Shown one piece after another: positions 8,598 to 19,409 of a stretch of DNA of 64,000 nt. Both the position numbers and the translations under genes were made by a program. This stretch comes from Hymenobacter sp. H14-R3. Its GTDB lineage: Bacteria > Bacteroidota > Bacteroidia > Cytophagales > Hymenobacteraceae. The stretch is from assembly GCF_030063445.1 (NCBI RefSeq), contig NZ_JASITD010000011.1, forward strand, positions 62,001 to 126,000, in the 5' to 3' direction. The notes beneath the pieces are model-generated. The model had not been told where the DNA came from and did not search any database. It saw only the letters and a program-made list of their open reading frames with translations. The first letter of the stretch is position 1. The number at the start of each line of letters is the position of its first letter.

Positions 8598-8629
8598 GCC
8601 GGGGCCAAACCACGTGGCCCGACCCCGGC
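8598..8629 (-). terminator. Hairpin terminator of element copy B
   Basis: GCCGGGG pairs with CCCCGGC around a loop; read on the minus strand it is followed by TTTTGGG. It starts 12 nt after the stop of the small ORF at 8641-8754 and may also end the convergent HD gene's transcript. Confidence 0.65.
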
Positions 8630-8640
8630 CCTTACTTAAT

Positions 8641-8754
8641 TCAATGAGCGGCGGCGGCTGATAAAGCCGTGCCTCCCATCAGAAACCACCCGAGCCATTT
8701 GGCTAGCTCGGGTAGCATCCGGAGCCTGAATTTTACCTCAAACTCCGCCTTCAC
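8641..8754 (-). CDS. Small hydrophobic peptide, element copy B
   Basis: A 37-residue frame starting at a GTG (8754); an internal ATG at residue 13 would give MLPELAKWLGWFLMGGTALS and so on. Residues 18-36 are hydrophobic and could span the membrane. Sequence similarity to the copy A and C peptides is weak (a G.F..GG..A pattern only), but the position downstream of the same two hairpins is the same. The coding region also contains a 7-bp hairpin (8689-8712). The start codon is uncertain, and the peptide may be a decayed or divergent family member. Confidence 0.4.
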   Translation of the reverse strand: MKAEFEVKFRLRMLPELAKWLGWFLMGGTALSAAAAH

Positions 8755-8776
8755 GCTGTCCTGTTGAATTCGTTCA

Positions 8777-8844
8777 GAAGTAAAGGGTTGTGCGAAAACC
8801 CCCACACTTCTCGAAGCCCGGTCTGTTCCTAGCAGCCGGGCTTC
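8777..8844 (-). ncRNA. Two-hairpin structured leader, element copy B
   Basis: Read on the minus strand, hairpin 1 (8844-8813) has a 9-bp stem GAAGCCCGG/CCGGGCTTC with CTG and CAG in the loop. Hairpin 2 (8810-8777) has outer GAAGT/ACTTC and inner GGGTT/AACCC stems. Compared with copies A and C, bases in the stems differ while pairing is kept. Confidence 0.6.
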
Positions 8845-8898
8845 TCTTTTTTACGGAGTAGCCGCTGGGCCGGGGGATGTACCTAGCGCGAGGCGGGG

Positions 8899-8906
8899 TA
8901 AAGGTA
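8899..8906 (-). promoter_or_regulatory. -7 box of element copy B
   Basis: TACCTTTA on the minus strand, 54 nt before hairpin 1 of copy B, equivalent to TACCTTTG in copies A and C. Confidence 0.45.
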
Positions 8907-8929
8907 AGGAGGTAGTCGGGGCCGCCCTG

Positions 8930-8937
8930 TACCTTTA
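8930..8937 (+). promoter_or_regulatory. -7 box immediately before the lipoprotein gene
   Basis: TACCTTTA ends 5 nt before the ATG at 8943, which predicts a leaderless or nearly leaderless mRNA. The his leader peptide and the gene at 24781 show the same arrangement. Confidence 0.5.
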
Positions 8938-8942
8938 GGGCG

Positions 8943-9212
8943 ATGAAAAAAGGTGCTATGTCAACTGCCGGCCGAGGCCGCCGCTACTATTTTTTGCTCA
9001 CGGTGCTGCTGGCCGGGTTCACGCTGGCGGGCTGCCGCACGTGCCCCATCGACTCGTGCCACATTCGTAAAGCGCACTACCACAACGCGGTAAAGTACCG
9101 CGCCCGGCCCATCTGGAAGATGCAGTACCCGGCGGTGGGCGAGAAAATCAAGATTCGGCGTGGCGAGCCTGCTAAGCGCAACCCCGACGACCGCAGCAAA
9201 TCGCTCAAATAA
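8943..9212 (+). CDS. Small Cys/His-containing lipoprotein
   Basis: An 89-residue protein with a signal sequence (hydrophobic FLLTVLLAGFTLAGC). The lipobox is LAGC and the lipidated Cys is near residue 31, so an outer- or inner-membrane lipoprotein is expected. The mature part begins with CRTCPIDSCHIRKAHYHNAVKY, rich in Cys and His, then a basic tail. It could bind metal or heme, but no known domain is recognised. An alternative start at 8958 would shorten only the n-region. Confidence 0.75.
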   Translation: MKKGAMSTAGRGRRYYFLLTVLLAGFTLAGCRTCPIDSCHIRKAHYHNAVKYRARPIWKMQYPAVGEKIKIRRGEPAKRNPDDRSKSLK

Positions 9213-9432
9213 GCGGGGCCGTAGGGCCTGAAGTCCAAATTTAGCTTTTTGACGGGCCTAGAATAGCCGCAGCCGGCCGCGTCGGGGGGAGGAGGGGAGG
9301 ACCCGTAAAGTGGCGTAGAGGCTAGGAAAAGCGGGTTTTTTGCCGTATCTTGCGCGGGTAACAAGCAGTAGCCTGGGGTGTCGGTTTTTCCGTTGGAAGC
9401 ACCGGCCCCGGTCATTGCCCTTTCTCGAACAG

Positions 9433-9466
9433 AGCTAACAGCTAGCCGCTGTCAGCTAACAGCTTA
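9433..9466. repeat. AGCTAACAGC repeat cluster upstream of gyrA
   Basis: AGCTAACAGCTAGC and AGCTAACAGCTTA lie around CGCTGT, ending 4 nt before the gyrA start. The same words form the arms of the inverted-repeat element at 23397-23513 between hisG and hisD, so this looks like half of a dispersed element. Confidence 0.55.
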
Positions 9467-9470
9467 TCCA

Positions 9471-12101
<2,631 letters not shown>

Positions 12102-12126
12102 ACTGGCGTTAGCCCCAGACTAGGAG

Positions 12127-12159
12127 AGGGGCCGCGCGCTAGTGAGCGGCCCCTTTTTC
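12127..12159 (+). terminator. gyrA terminator
   Basis: AGGGGCCGC pairs with GCGGCCCCT followed by TTTT, 25 nt after the gyrA stop. Confidence 0.85.
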
Positions 12160-12282
12160 AAGGAGTTGGCGAGTTGGCCGGGCCCCTGATTTGGCTGCGG
12201 ACTTCCTGCCCAAGGCAAACCGGCTGGGCGGTAACTCGTAGAAGTTCGTGAGCCACTGCCGGCCCGGTTTGCCCGGCGGGTG

Positions 12283-12290
12283 TAGTTTTG
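12283..12290 (+). promoter_or_regulatory. -7 box of the TPR gene
   Basis: TAGTTTTG matches TAnnTTTG and lies 31 nt before the ATG at 12322. An inverted repeat GGCAAACC/GGTTTGCC spans the sequence just upstream. Confidence 0.55.
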
Positions 12291-12321
12291 CCTCGTAATA
12301 ATCTCTTTCTTTCTCTTCCCA

Positions 12322-13509
12322 ATGAAAAATACCTTTCTGACGCTGGCCGCTTCGGCCGCTCTTACGGTCGCCGCGGGCGTGGCCACGCCCGCGCTCGCGC
12401 AGAGCTCGGCTATTACCAATGCTATCCTTAGCCAGAAAGCCGGCCAGCTGGACAAAGCTATCGTGAGCATCGACCAGGCTACTACCAGTGATAAAACCAA
12501 GGATAAGGATAAGCCAAAAGCCTGGTTCACCCGCGGCGACATCTATTACCAGCTGGTGGACCCCAGTACCCAGGCCTTGTTCGGGAAGTACACCAAGGAT
12601 ATGAAGCCGGGCGAGCCCCTGCAAAAAGCGGCCGAGTCGTATAATAAAGCCTTGGAGCTTGACGGCCCCACCGGCGAATACGGCAAGCAGGTGCCCGCGC
12701 GCCTTCAAAACCTGTACGGATTAGCCTTCAACGACGCCGTTAAAAGCTACAACGACAAGGATTACGACAAGGCCATTGCCAGCTATAAGATGGCCGCGAT
12801 GCTCAACCCCAAGGACACCACGGCTGTGCTCTACGGGGCTTATGCCATGGAGGCCAAGCAGGATTTGGCTGGTGCCAAAGCCAATTACACCCAGTTGCTG
12901 GGCATGGGTTACAAGTCGGTGCCCATGTACACGCGGCTGCTCCAGATTGCGCAGCAGCAGAACGATACGGCCGGGCAGCAGCAAATTTTGAAGGATGCCA
13001 TCGCGGCGTACCCTAACAATAAAGTGTTCCTGACCCAGGAGTTGAACTCCTATATCACTACGGGACGCGGCAAGGAGGCGATTGATAAAATCAAGCACGC
13101 TATTGAAGTAGACCCGACCAACTCCAACTTGTATGGTGTACTGGGCTCGGTCTACGACTCCAACAAGCAGCAGGACCTGGCCGTGGGGGCTTTCAAAAAA
13201 GCTGTTGAGTTGGACCCGAAGAATTTTGATGCGCAGTTCAACTTGGGTATCTATAATTTCAACCAGGCTGCCACCCTCTACACCAAAGCCAGTAAGATGG
13301 ATTTGAAAACCTACCAGCTGAAAGGCAAGCCGGTGGAGGCGGAAGGCAAAAAATATTTTGAAGCGGCGGTGCCGTATTTTGAGAAGGCGCTGGAAATTCA
13401 GCCCAATGACGCGGGTAGCATCAGTGCCTTGCAAAAAGCGTACTTCCGGTTGGGCCGTAATGCCGACTCCAAGCGTATGGAAGACCGCCTGCAAGCGTTG
13501 AAGAAATAA
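12322..13509 (+). CDS. Periplasmic tetratricopeptide-repeat protein
   Basis: A 395-residue protein with a cleavable signal peptide (MKNTFLTLAASAALTVAAG, cleavage after ATPALA near residue 26). Several TPR units follow. The clearest are near 132-165 (DYDKAIASYKMAAMLNPKD), 245-280 (IKHAIEVDPTN), 283-315 (AVGAFKKAVELDPKN), and a C-terminal one around PYFEKALEIQPND. TPR proteins scaffold protein complexes in the envelope; no enzymatic domain is present. It is a single gene between two terminators. Confidence 0.85.
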   Translation: MKNTFLTLAASAALTVAAGVATPALAQSSAITNAILSQKAGQLDKAIVSIDQATTSDKTKDKDKPKAWFTRGDIYYQLVDPSTQALFGKYTKDMKPGEPLQKAAESYNKALELDGPTGEYGKQVPARLQNLYGLAFNDAVKSYNDKDYDKAIASYKMAAMLNPKDTTAVLYGAYAMEAKQDLAGAKANYTQLLGMGYKSVPMYTRLLQIAQQQNDTAGQQQILKDAIAAYPNNKVFLTQELNSYITTGRGKEAIDKIKHAIEVDPTNSNLYGVLGSVYDSNKQQDLAVGAFKKAVELDPKNFDAQFNLGIYNFNQAATLYTKASKMDLKTYQLKGKPVEAEGKKYFEAAVPYFEKALEIQPNDAGSISALQKAYFRLGRNADSKRMEDRLQALKK

Positions 13510-13540
13510 CGAATGGCACATTGCCATTCGAAAGCTTAAC

Positions 13541-13573
13541 ATATCCCAGCCGTAAGGTTGGGATATTTTTTTG
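13541..13573 (+). terminator. Terminator of the TPR gene
   Basis: ATATCCCA pairs with TGGGATAT, followed by seven T. A smaller hairpin (GAATGGC/GCCATTC, 13511-13529) precedes it. Confidence 0.85.
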
Positions 13574-14097
13574 TCTGTACTGAATGAAGAGGGTAGCCGA
13601 TAAGAAGGGTCAGACGGTTCTACCAAAGTTCAATTTAACATAATATAAATTATAAGACAAATCGAACTTGGAGAAGGGTTCACGGCATGTTGCCAGGCAC
13701 AGGTGACACAGTAGTTGGCTTTTTGATGCTGTGTTGCTCAATTTTACTAGCTTCTCCTAGATTCAATGAGTCAGCGCTACAAAGTGGAAAAGAAAAGCAG
13801 AATGCGCTGTGTGCGTATTCTCAATTTGTAAGCAAACGTATTGCTAACCGGTGAGATTACCCGCGCAGTGAAGATGCTTCCCTGCGTGGACGCCAGATAA
13901 GCATCTTCCTATAGCAAACTACCTAGCGACGGGTATCTAGTAGCTTCTCATTGCTGTAGTGATATAAGCCCAGCGCGGTTGTATCTAAGCTACCTTAAAT
14001 ACGATTGACACTTTCCAATTTTACTGTATTTCACTACTGTGTATTTGTAGTTATATAGGAAACAGAGAACAGTACTCCCCTAGTGGTTTTTACTTAC

Positions 14098-14145
14098 TGG
14101 TATTATAATGGATACCATCAGTATAAAAAATATCCATTAATACCA
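14098..14145. repeat. Imperfect inverted repeat (TGGTATTA ... TAATACCA)
   Basis: TGGTATTATAATGGATA faces TATCCATTAATACCA across a 16-nt AT-rich spacer; the TAATGGATA/TATCCATTA core is perfect. It abuts the larger repeat that follows. Confidence 0.6.
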
Positions 14146-14213
14146 AGTCATTAAAAGTATAAAAAAGTATAATTTGATAGTATTTATGAACTTTTTTATA
14201 CTTTTAATGACTT
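14145..14213. repeat. 24-bp perfect inverted repeat upstream of the gene at 14265
   Basis: Positions 14145-14168 (AAGTCATTAAAAGTATAAAA and on) are the exact reverse complement of 14190-14213, with a 21-nt spacer. The word AGTATAAAAA occurs in direct and inverted orientation several times nearby. It ends 51 nt before the ATG at 14265, so it could be an operator, a cruciform or the end of a mobile element. Confidence 0.75.
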
Positions 14214-14264
14214 TACGGGTTTTATTCTTTATACTTGCACTGCCTAACCATCCCTTTCTATTTT

Positions 14265-15338
14265 ATGCCAAAGCTGATTGACTACCCCCGCACCGGTTAC
14301 ACAGGAGCTTGGGAAGTAGCCGAAGTAGTTGACGACACCGGGGGCAAGTGCGCCCTCGAAACCAGCGCCCGAAAGCTAAACCGCAAAGTAAGCGGCTCTT
14401 TTAAGGCCATAGTTGGCTCCGCCGTGAAGTTTGGGCTCCTAACCAGTAAACGGGAAATGCTGACGACCACGACCCTTTTCCGGCGGATTAAGCACGCGTA
14501 CGACAAGCAAGAAGAATTACTCTTTCACCGGGAAGCGTTTCTTAACCCGCCCCTCTTTACGCAGCTGTGCCGCAAGTTTCGCTCCCGTGAGCTACCCGTA
14601 GCCATGCTGGACGTGCTGCTGATGCGGGAGTTCGACGTGGAGGAGATAAATGCGCAGAGCGTGGCAAAAGCCTTTACGGACGGAGCACGCATGGTTGGGC
14701 TCCTCAATGAGGACAATATCCTGGCAGATATCGACCAACTGGCCGCCCAGCAGCCACCGCGGCGCGAGTTGGCGAGCCCGGCCCTCGCGCCCAATATCTT
14801 TCGGCAAAATCCAAACCCTGCTGTTCCACCCGAGGAACTCTCGGATGAGAGGGAAGAGGATGATAAATCGGAAAAATCTGGCACAAGTAACACGGCTACT
14901 TCAGAGAAAAACGCTCCGGAGTTACCCGAATCAGCGGGCCCGGTTGCATCCAAGGCTCCAGCAACTACACCAAGCGGGCGAATCAGCAGCCTACCACCCG
15001 CCCGCCCGGCCCCGGCAGCCACGGCCGATGCCATTGCCCATCTCTTCGGCTTGACCAGCGAACCAGCCAAGCACACGCCTGAAGCGACAACGGTGCCCAG
15101 CCGCCCGGAAGCCGTTGTGCAGCCTGCCAAACTCCCCATGGCTCCGCAAATATCCCTGAACCAACCCTCGGCTCCCACCATCCCAAACGCTGACACTAAG
15201 ACGAGTACCGGACTAAAGTCTTTTACTATTCACCTAGCTGGCCCGGGTATGCAGACGCAATTAGAAGTCACCGATGTGGAAGACCTCGCTTTAGTAAGGG
15301 CGCTACTGGATAAGATAGAGCGACAATTGCGAAAGTAG
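14265..15338 (+). CDS. Unrecognised protein with N-terminal helical domain, disordered middle and conserved C-terminus
   Basis: A 357-residue soluble protein. Residues 1-155 look like two winged-helix-like modules (GKCALETSARKLNRKVSGSF, then FRRIKHAYDKQEELLFHREA with LNPPLFTQLCRKF, then VLLMREFDVEEINAQSVAKA). Residues about 165-310 are Pro/Ala/Thr/Ser-rich with acidic patches and probably disordered. The last 45 residues (FTIHLAGPG, EDLALVRALLDKIERQL) are ordered again. No family is recognised; the N-terminus suggests nucleic-acid binding. The TTG at 14235 is less likely than the ATG at 14265, which starts MPKLIDYPRTGY. It sits behind an AT-rich region and a 24-bp inverted repeat and ends at a shared terminator. 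Confidence 0.75.
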   Translation: MPKLIDYPRTGYTGAWEVAEVVDDTGGKCALETSARKLNRKVSGSFKAIVGSAVKFGLLTSKREMLTTTTLFRRIKHAYDKQEELLFHREAFLNPPLFTQLCRKFRSRELPVAMLDVLLMREFDVEEINAQSVAKAFTDGARMVGLLNEDNILADIDQLAAQQPPRRELASPALAPNIFRQNPNPAVPPEELSDEREEDDKSEKSGTSNTATSEKNAPELPESAGPVASKAPATTPSGRISSLPPARPAPAATADAIAHLFGLTSEPAKHTPEATTVPSRPEAVVQPAKLPMAPQISLNQPSAPTIPNADTKTSTGLKSFTIHLAGPGMQTQLEVTDVEDLALVRALLDKIERQLRK

Positions 15339-15404
15339 CATAGCCTCATTATCAGCTAGTTGAAGTGCTAGCTAATAATTATGTTAAGTTTATAGGTAGC
15401 TACT

Positions 15405-15464
15405 AAAAAAGTGGGGAGTTGAAGTTCGTGTTTTCAAAACGACTTCAACTCCCCACTTTTTTTC
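15405..15464. terminator. Strong bidirectional terminator between 14265 gene and his operon
   Basis: AGTGGGGAGTTGAAGT pairs perfectly with ACTTCAACTCCCCACT, flanked by A and T runs. It serves the plus-strand gene ending at 15338 and the his operon ending at 15484 on the minus strand. Confidence 0.92.
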
Positions 15465-15483
15465 TTTTTCAGAACACACCTTA

Positions 15484-16158
15484 TTACTCGGGCAAAGGCC
15501 GGCGCTGACCACCACTGATAGTTTGATGGCGCTGACGCAGCACGGTAAGCATCTCGTCCAACGAAGAACCGGTGGCGCGCAGCAAAACCAACAAGTGGTA
15601 CACCAGGTCGGCCGCTTCACTGGCTACCCCGGCACGGTTGCCCGCCATGGCGTCAATCACTGTTTCCACGGCCTCCTCCCCTACCTTTTGGGCAATGCGG
15701 GCCAGACCTTTCTCAAATAGACGAACGGTATAAGAACCGGACTCCTCATCAGGGTGCTGGCGGCGACGCTCAATGAGCTGGTCAAGCTCGGCCAGCAGGC
15801 CCACCGCTGGGGCAAGCAACAAGCTAACCTGGGCAGGCTCCTGCCCAGGCAGCGGCTCAAAACAACTGGTGGTGCCGCGGTGGCAGGTGGGGCCGTCGGG
15901 CTGGGCCATTACCAGCACGGTGTCCTGGTCGCAGTCGGCGTGCAGGCTTACTACACGCAGGAAATTACCACTAGTCTCGCCCTTAGTCCAGAGGCGCTGC
16001 TTGGAACGGGAAAAAAATGTGACCCGACCCTCGGCCTGGGTACGGGCCCAGGCCTCGGCATTAAAGTAGCCCAGCATGAGTACCTGGCCAGTGGCCGCAT
16101 CCTGCACAATGGCGGGAATAAGCTGGTCGGGCATCTTTTGAAAATCTAAATCCATCAT
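15484..16158 (-). CDS. hisIE: Bifunctional phosphoribosyl-AMP cyclohydrolase / phosphoribosyl-ATP pyrophosphatase
   Basis: A 224-residue protein catalysing steps 2 and 3 of histidine synthesis. The N-terminal HisI domain (residues 1-110) has [17 protein letters not shown] and the zinc/metal cysteine motifs DCDQDTVLV and CHRGTTSCF. The C-terminal HisE domain (about 125-215) has an E.GSYT..L...G..R...K.GEEA.E signature. The open frame extends upstream to 16347 but overlaps the VOC gene; [20 protein letters not shown] at 16158 is the normal start. It is the last gene of the his operon. Confidence 0.96.
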   Translation of the reverse strand: MMDLDFQKMPDQLIPAIVQDAATGQVLMLGYFNAEAWARTQAEGRVTFFSRSKQRLWTKGETSGNFLRVVSLHADCDQDTVLVMAQPDGPTCHRGTTSCFEPLPGQEPAQVSLLLAPAVGLLAELDQLIERRRQHPDEESGSYTVRLFEKGLARIAQKVGEEAVETVIDAMAGNRAGVASEAADLVYHLLVLLRATGSSLDEMLTVLRQRHQTISGGQRRPLPE

Positions 16159-16202
16159 ATAAAGGAAGGGCGGCCGAAGCCGCTGCGTGAGTGCGCAGAA
16201 GG

Positions 16203-16604
16203 TTACGAGTGGGCCGGCTTGGGTTGCAGCAGGTCCCAGAGGTTGCCGCAGAGGTCGGCAAAGACAACCACCGTAGCGTGGGCTTCCTCGCGGGGCATTT
16301 CCTGAAACGCGACCCCGTTGGCTCGCAGCCGCTGGTAATCGGCCCAAAAATCGTCCGTGGTAAGAAACAAGAACACCCGGCCGGCCGCCTGCTTGCCCAC
16401 CTGACTTTGTTGGGCGGGCCCGTCGGCCTGAGCCAGCAACAAAGCCGGGCCACCGGGCCCACCAGGGGCTACCAGCACCCAGCGCTTACCCTCACCCAGT
16501 GGCGTGTCAGTGAGCAGGCGAAACCCGAGCTGCTGCGTGTAAAAGGCAATGGCTTCGTCGTAATCCGTGACCAACACCGTGACGTGCGCTATTTGCTGTA
16601 TCAT
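16203..16604 (-). CDS. VOC superfamily (glyoxalase-like) protein
   Basis: A 133-residue protein with two beta-alpha-beta-beta-beta modules. The N-terminus [20 protein letters not shown] carries the first metal-ligand His, and the C-terminal [19 protein letters not shown] is where the last ligand usually sits. The canonical C-terminal Glu is not in its usual place (GNLWDL), so activity is uncertain. It lies inside the his operon between hisF and hisIE (44 nt from hisIE), so it is presumably co-transcribed, but no histidine-pathway role is known. Confidence 0.85.
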   Translation of the reverse strand: MIQQIAHVTVLVTDYDEAIAFYTQQLGFRLLTDTPLGEGKRWVLVAPGGPGGPALLLAQADGPAQQSQVGKQAAGRVFLFLTTDDFWADYQRLRANGVAFQEMPREEAHATVVVFADLCGNLWDLLQPKPAHS

Positions 16605-16642
16605 AACTAATTAATTATCAATTATTTGTATCAGTACTTACC

Positions 16643-17428
16643 CTATCCCGCCGGGCGCATGGCCACGCCCTCGGCCAGCAGGTAGTTTTTGAGGCCGGCC
16701 ACCGAGAGGTCACCGAAGTGAAAGACGCTGGCCGCCAGCGCCGCCTCGGCCCCACCCGGCAGCAGCACGTCGCGGAAGTGTGAGGCCGCCCCCGCCCCGC
16801 CCGAGGCAATAACCGGCACACCCACGGCAGCCGACACGGCCCGGGTGAAGCCCAGCGCGTAGCCGTCGCGGGTACCGTCGTGGCTCATGCTGGTGAGCAG
16901 GATTTCGCCCGCGCCGCGCTCGGCCGCTTCGCGGCACCAGGCCACCGCCTCGCGGCCCACCGGGTGGCGGCCGCCGTGAGTGAACACTTCCCAGGTTTCG
17001 TCAGCGGCACCCTGGGAGGTTTCGTTGGTCTGCCGGGCATCCACGGCCACCACGATGGCCTGGCTGCCGAAGCGCCGGGCCAACTCGTCAATCAGGCCGG
17101 GCTCGCGTAGCACCGAGGAGTTGAGGCTGACCTTGTCGGCCCCGCTCAGCAGCAGGGCTTCCACGTCGGCCACCGCCCCGATGCCCCCACCCACGGTGAA
17201 GGGAATGTTGACCTCGCGGGCCACGTTGCGCACCAGCTCAATGAGGGTGCGGCGCTTCTCCACGGTGGCCGTGATATCGAGCAGTACCAGTTCGTCGATG
17301 CCCTCCTGAGCGTAGCGCGCGGCCAGGGCCACGGGGTCGCCGGCGTCGCGCAGGTTCACGAAGTTGGTGCCTTTGACAGTGCGGCCGTTCTGCACGTCGA
17401 GGCAGGCAATGAGGCGTTTGGTAAGCAT
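16643..17428 (-). CDS. hisF: Imidazole glycerol phosphate synthase cyclase subunit
   Basis: A 261-residue (beta/alpha)8 barrel that, with HisH, converts PRFAR and ammonia to imidazole glycerol phosphate and AICAR. Catalytic Asp11 lies in [10 protein letters not shown] and the second Asp in VVAVDARQ near residue 132. The phosphate-binding GGGIG and VIASGGAG loops are present. The start at 17428 gives the canonical [12 protein letters not shown]; the longer open frame runs through a degenerate gene. Confidence 0.97.
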   Translation of the reverse strand: MLTKRLIACLDVQNGRTVKGTNFVNLRDAGDPVALAARYAQEGIDELVLLDITATVEKRRTLIELVRNVAREVNIPFTVGGGIGAVADVEALLLSGADKVSLNSSVLREPGLIDELARRFGSQAIVVAVDARQTNETSQGAADETWEVFTHGGRHPVGREAVAWCREAAERGAGEILLTSMSHDGTRDGYALGFTRAVSAAVGVPVIASGGAGAASHFRDVLLPGGAEAALAASVFHFGDLSVAGLKNYLLAEGVAMRPAG

Positions 17429-17445
17429 AATGGCGTAAGCAAGAA

Positions 17446-17870
17446 TCAGGTTAACGTAGGTTGCGGAAGCGCATGTTTTAGTTTTTGTAATAACCGGGCC
17501 CCGACGTAGTGCCGAAACGCTGTGCCGCCCCGGTAGCGGCCCCGGTAGTAGACATCCCAGTAGCTGGCCACCCATCCCTGCGTGCGTTGCCAATACCCAG
17601 GGTTTTCCCGAATAAAGCCGACGTAACTGGCTAGCAATTCGGGCAGGAGGGCAGCCTCCAGGACTTCGAGAATTTCCTTTACATACTCCCCGATTAAGCT
17701 AAACGTGAACGGAGTCGTAAATGACTCAGCCGGGGCAACCAGCAGCAGTTCGAGTCTGCGCTGGCGAACATACCCGTTGTGGTGACGCAGATATATACAG
17801 TGCAGTGCAACCTGTTGCCGGTTGCCTGCTCCACTTCTGACAAGCCTTGATTAACTGGAGAGTAAGTCAT
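17446..17870 (-). pseudogene. Remnant of a small protein gene inside the his operon
   Basis: From an ATG at 17870 the frame reads MTYSPVNQGLSEVEQATGNR, then becomes nonsense. Shifted by one base, a coherent protein continues (LHCIYLRHHNGYVRQRRLEL, later LIGEYVKEILEVLE and FIRENPGYWQRT, ending PQPTLT at 17446). That second frame has no ATG, GTG or TTG at its head; its first ATG (17637) gives only 63 residues. The simplest reading is a gene of about 140 residues broken by one frameshift near 17810. The protein resembles small uncharacterised Bacteroidota proteins with an HHNGYVR start (family not named). Its stop lies 17 nt before hisF. Confidence 0.6.
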
Positions 17871-17887
17871 ATCCGGTGAAGTAACTA

Positions 17888-18610
17888 CTAGCGTTGCAAT
17901 TCCCCCCGCAGCTCCGCCTCCGTAATAGTACCCTCGTAAATAGCCTTGCCAATGATGGCCCCGGCCATACCTAACTCCCGCAGCGCGGTCACGTCGGCCA
18001 CGGTGGTAACTCCCCCACTGGCCACAAATTGCGCGGTCGGGAACTGCTGCCGCAGGGCCGAGTAGGTATCGGTGGCGGGGCCTTGTAGCTGGCCATCGCG
18101 GCTCACGTCGGTGCAGATAAAGGTGGTAGCCCCGGCCGCCAGGTAAGTCCCGATGAACCCCGTCAGGGTCTGGTCCGACTGCTCGGTCCAGGCGCTCACG
18201 GCGATATGCTCCCCCTTAAAATCGGCCCCGATAATAATACGGTCGGCCCCGAACCGGGCCAGCCACTCCCCTACCAGCGCCGGCTCGCGGGCCGCAATGC
18301 TGCCAGCCGTGAGCTGCGCCGCGCCAGCCGCAAACGCTGCCTCAGCCGAAGCCGTGGTCTGGATACCGCCGCCAAAGTCGATGTGCAGTTTCGTATGGCG
18401 GGCAATGCGCTCCAAAATGGGCAGCTGGCGCGGCTCGCGGGCGCGGGCCCCGTCAAGGTCCACCAAATGCAGGTGAGTAGCCCCGAGCTGCTCGAAGTAC
18501 TGGGCCTGGGCCAGCGGGTCGGCGGCGTAGGTGGTCTGGCGGGCAAAATCACCACCCGTCAGGCGCACGCAAGCCCCGTTGATGAGGTCGATAGCGGGTA
18601 TTATATACAT
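17888..18610 (-). CDS. hisA: ProFAR isomerase
   Basis: A 240-residue (beta/alpha)8 barrel catalysing the Amadori isomerisation of ProFAR to PRFAR. The catalytic Asp lies in MYIIPAIDLINGACVRL (Asp8). A second Asp lies in FICTDVSRDG, and the phosphate loops in DFGGGI and VASGGV. An alternative in-frame start at 18646 would add MGTTHGATHITQ; that segment carries a copy of the word TTACTCAAATG, which also occurs 40 nt upstream, so the 18610 start is preferred. Confidence 0.96.
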   Translation of the reverse strand: MYIIPAIDLINGACVRLTGGDFARQTTYAADPLAQAQYFEQLGATHLHLVDLDGARAREPRQLPILERIARHTKLHIDFGGGIQTTASAEAAFAAGAAQLTAGSIAAREPALVGEWLARFGADRIIIGADFKGEHIAVSAWTEQSDQTLTGFIGTYLAAGATTFICTDVSRDGQLQGPATDTYSALRQQFPTAQFVASGGVTTVADVTALRELGMAGAIIGKAIYEGTITEAELRGELQR

Positions 18611-18669
18611 TTGAGTAATATGGGTGGCGCCGTGCGTAGTACCCATTTTATAACATTTGAGTAAACAAA

Positions 18670-19350
18670 CTAGCCGAGGTCACCCGTCAGGAAATTATGG
18701 AGAATTCGCTCGCCCACCGGGCCGCTTTTCTCCACGTGAAACTGCAAGCCGTAGAAGTTGCGGTAGCGCACCCCGGCACTAAACGGCACGCCCGCCGGGT
18801 AGCTGGTCTGGGCAATGGTGTAGTCGCCCACCGGTGCGTAGTAGCTGTGCACGAAGTACACGTAGTCGGCCGCCGTGGGCAGCAACGAGGGGGCCAGCAC
18901 TTGGTTCGAGTCTGACTGGGCACTCACCTCAACGGGCTCGTGCAGCCCCGCAAACAACGGCGTTTTCAGGTCGTGCAGGTTGTTCCAGCCCATGTGAGGC
19001 ACCTTATGCGCCGCGTCGGGCGGCGTGAAACGGACCACGTCGAAGGGCAGCATTCCTAGCAGTTCGGTACCACCAGCCGGGCCCTCCTGGCTATGACGGC
19101 CCAGCAGCTGCATCCCCAGGCAGATGCCCAGGAACGGCTGCGTAAGCGTAGGCAACACCTTATCGAGGCCGGCGGCGCGCAAGGCCCGCATGGCCGAGCT
19201 AGCCTCACCTTCCCCCGGAAATAGCACCCGGTCGGCCCCACGAATTACGTCGGGGTCCGAAGTGAGCGTGGCGTTCATGCCCAGGCGCTCCAAGGCAAAG
19301 AGCACGGACTGCACGTTGCCGCCCTGGTAATCGATAACGGCGATGTTCAT
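18670..19350 (-). CDS. hisH: Imidazole glycerol phosphate synthase glutaminase subunit
   Basis: A 226-residue class I glutamine amidotransferase supplying ammonia to HisF. The nucleophile is Cys77 in FLGICLGMQ, and the His/Glu of the triad lie in FYGLQFHVEKSG near the C-terminus. The N-terminal IAVIDYQGGN and the oxyanion-loop region RVLFPGEGEAS are typical, though the usual LPGVG is LFPGEGE here. It is slightly longer than most HisH proteins (about 200) because of insertions around residues 135-150. It lies 59 nt upstream of hisA. Confidence 0.95.
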   Translation of the reverse strand: MNIAVIDYQGGNVQSVLFALERLGMNATLTSDPDVIRGADRVLFPGEGEASSAMRALRAAGLDKVLPTLTQPFLGICLGMQLLGRHSQEGPAGGTELLGMLPFDVVRFTPPDAAHKVPHMGWNNLHDLKTPLFAGLHEPVEVSAQSDSNQVLAPSLLPTAADYVYFVHSYYAPVGDYTIAQTSYPAGVPFSAGVRYRNFYGLQFHVEKSGPVGERILHNFLTGDLG

Positions 19351-19409
19351 GTTAAAACATTTGGTTAAGCGGGTACTTTATCCAAGTTTACCCAAATGAT
19401 AAATACAGT

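Larger units (their letters stand above)
13574..14264. other. AT-rich non-coding region with several inverted repeats
   Basis: About 690 bases without a convincing gene and much more AT-rich than the surroundings, especially after 13980. It contains a hairpin GAAGATGCTT/AAGCATCTTC at 13870-13908, an imperfect repeat at 14098-14145 and a 24-bp perfect inverted repeat at 14145-14213. TATACTTG near 14231 could be the -7 box of the gene at 14265. The composition suggests a horizontally acquired segment with the gene that follows. Confidence 0.6.
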
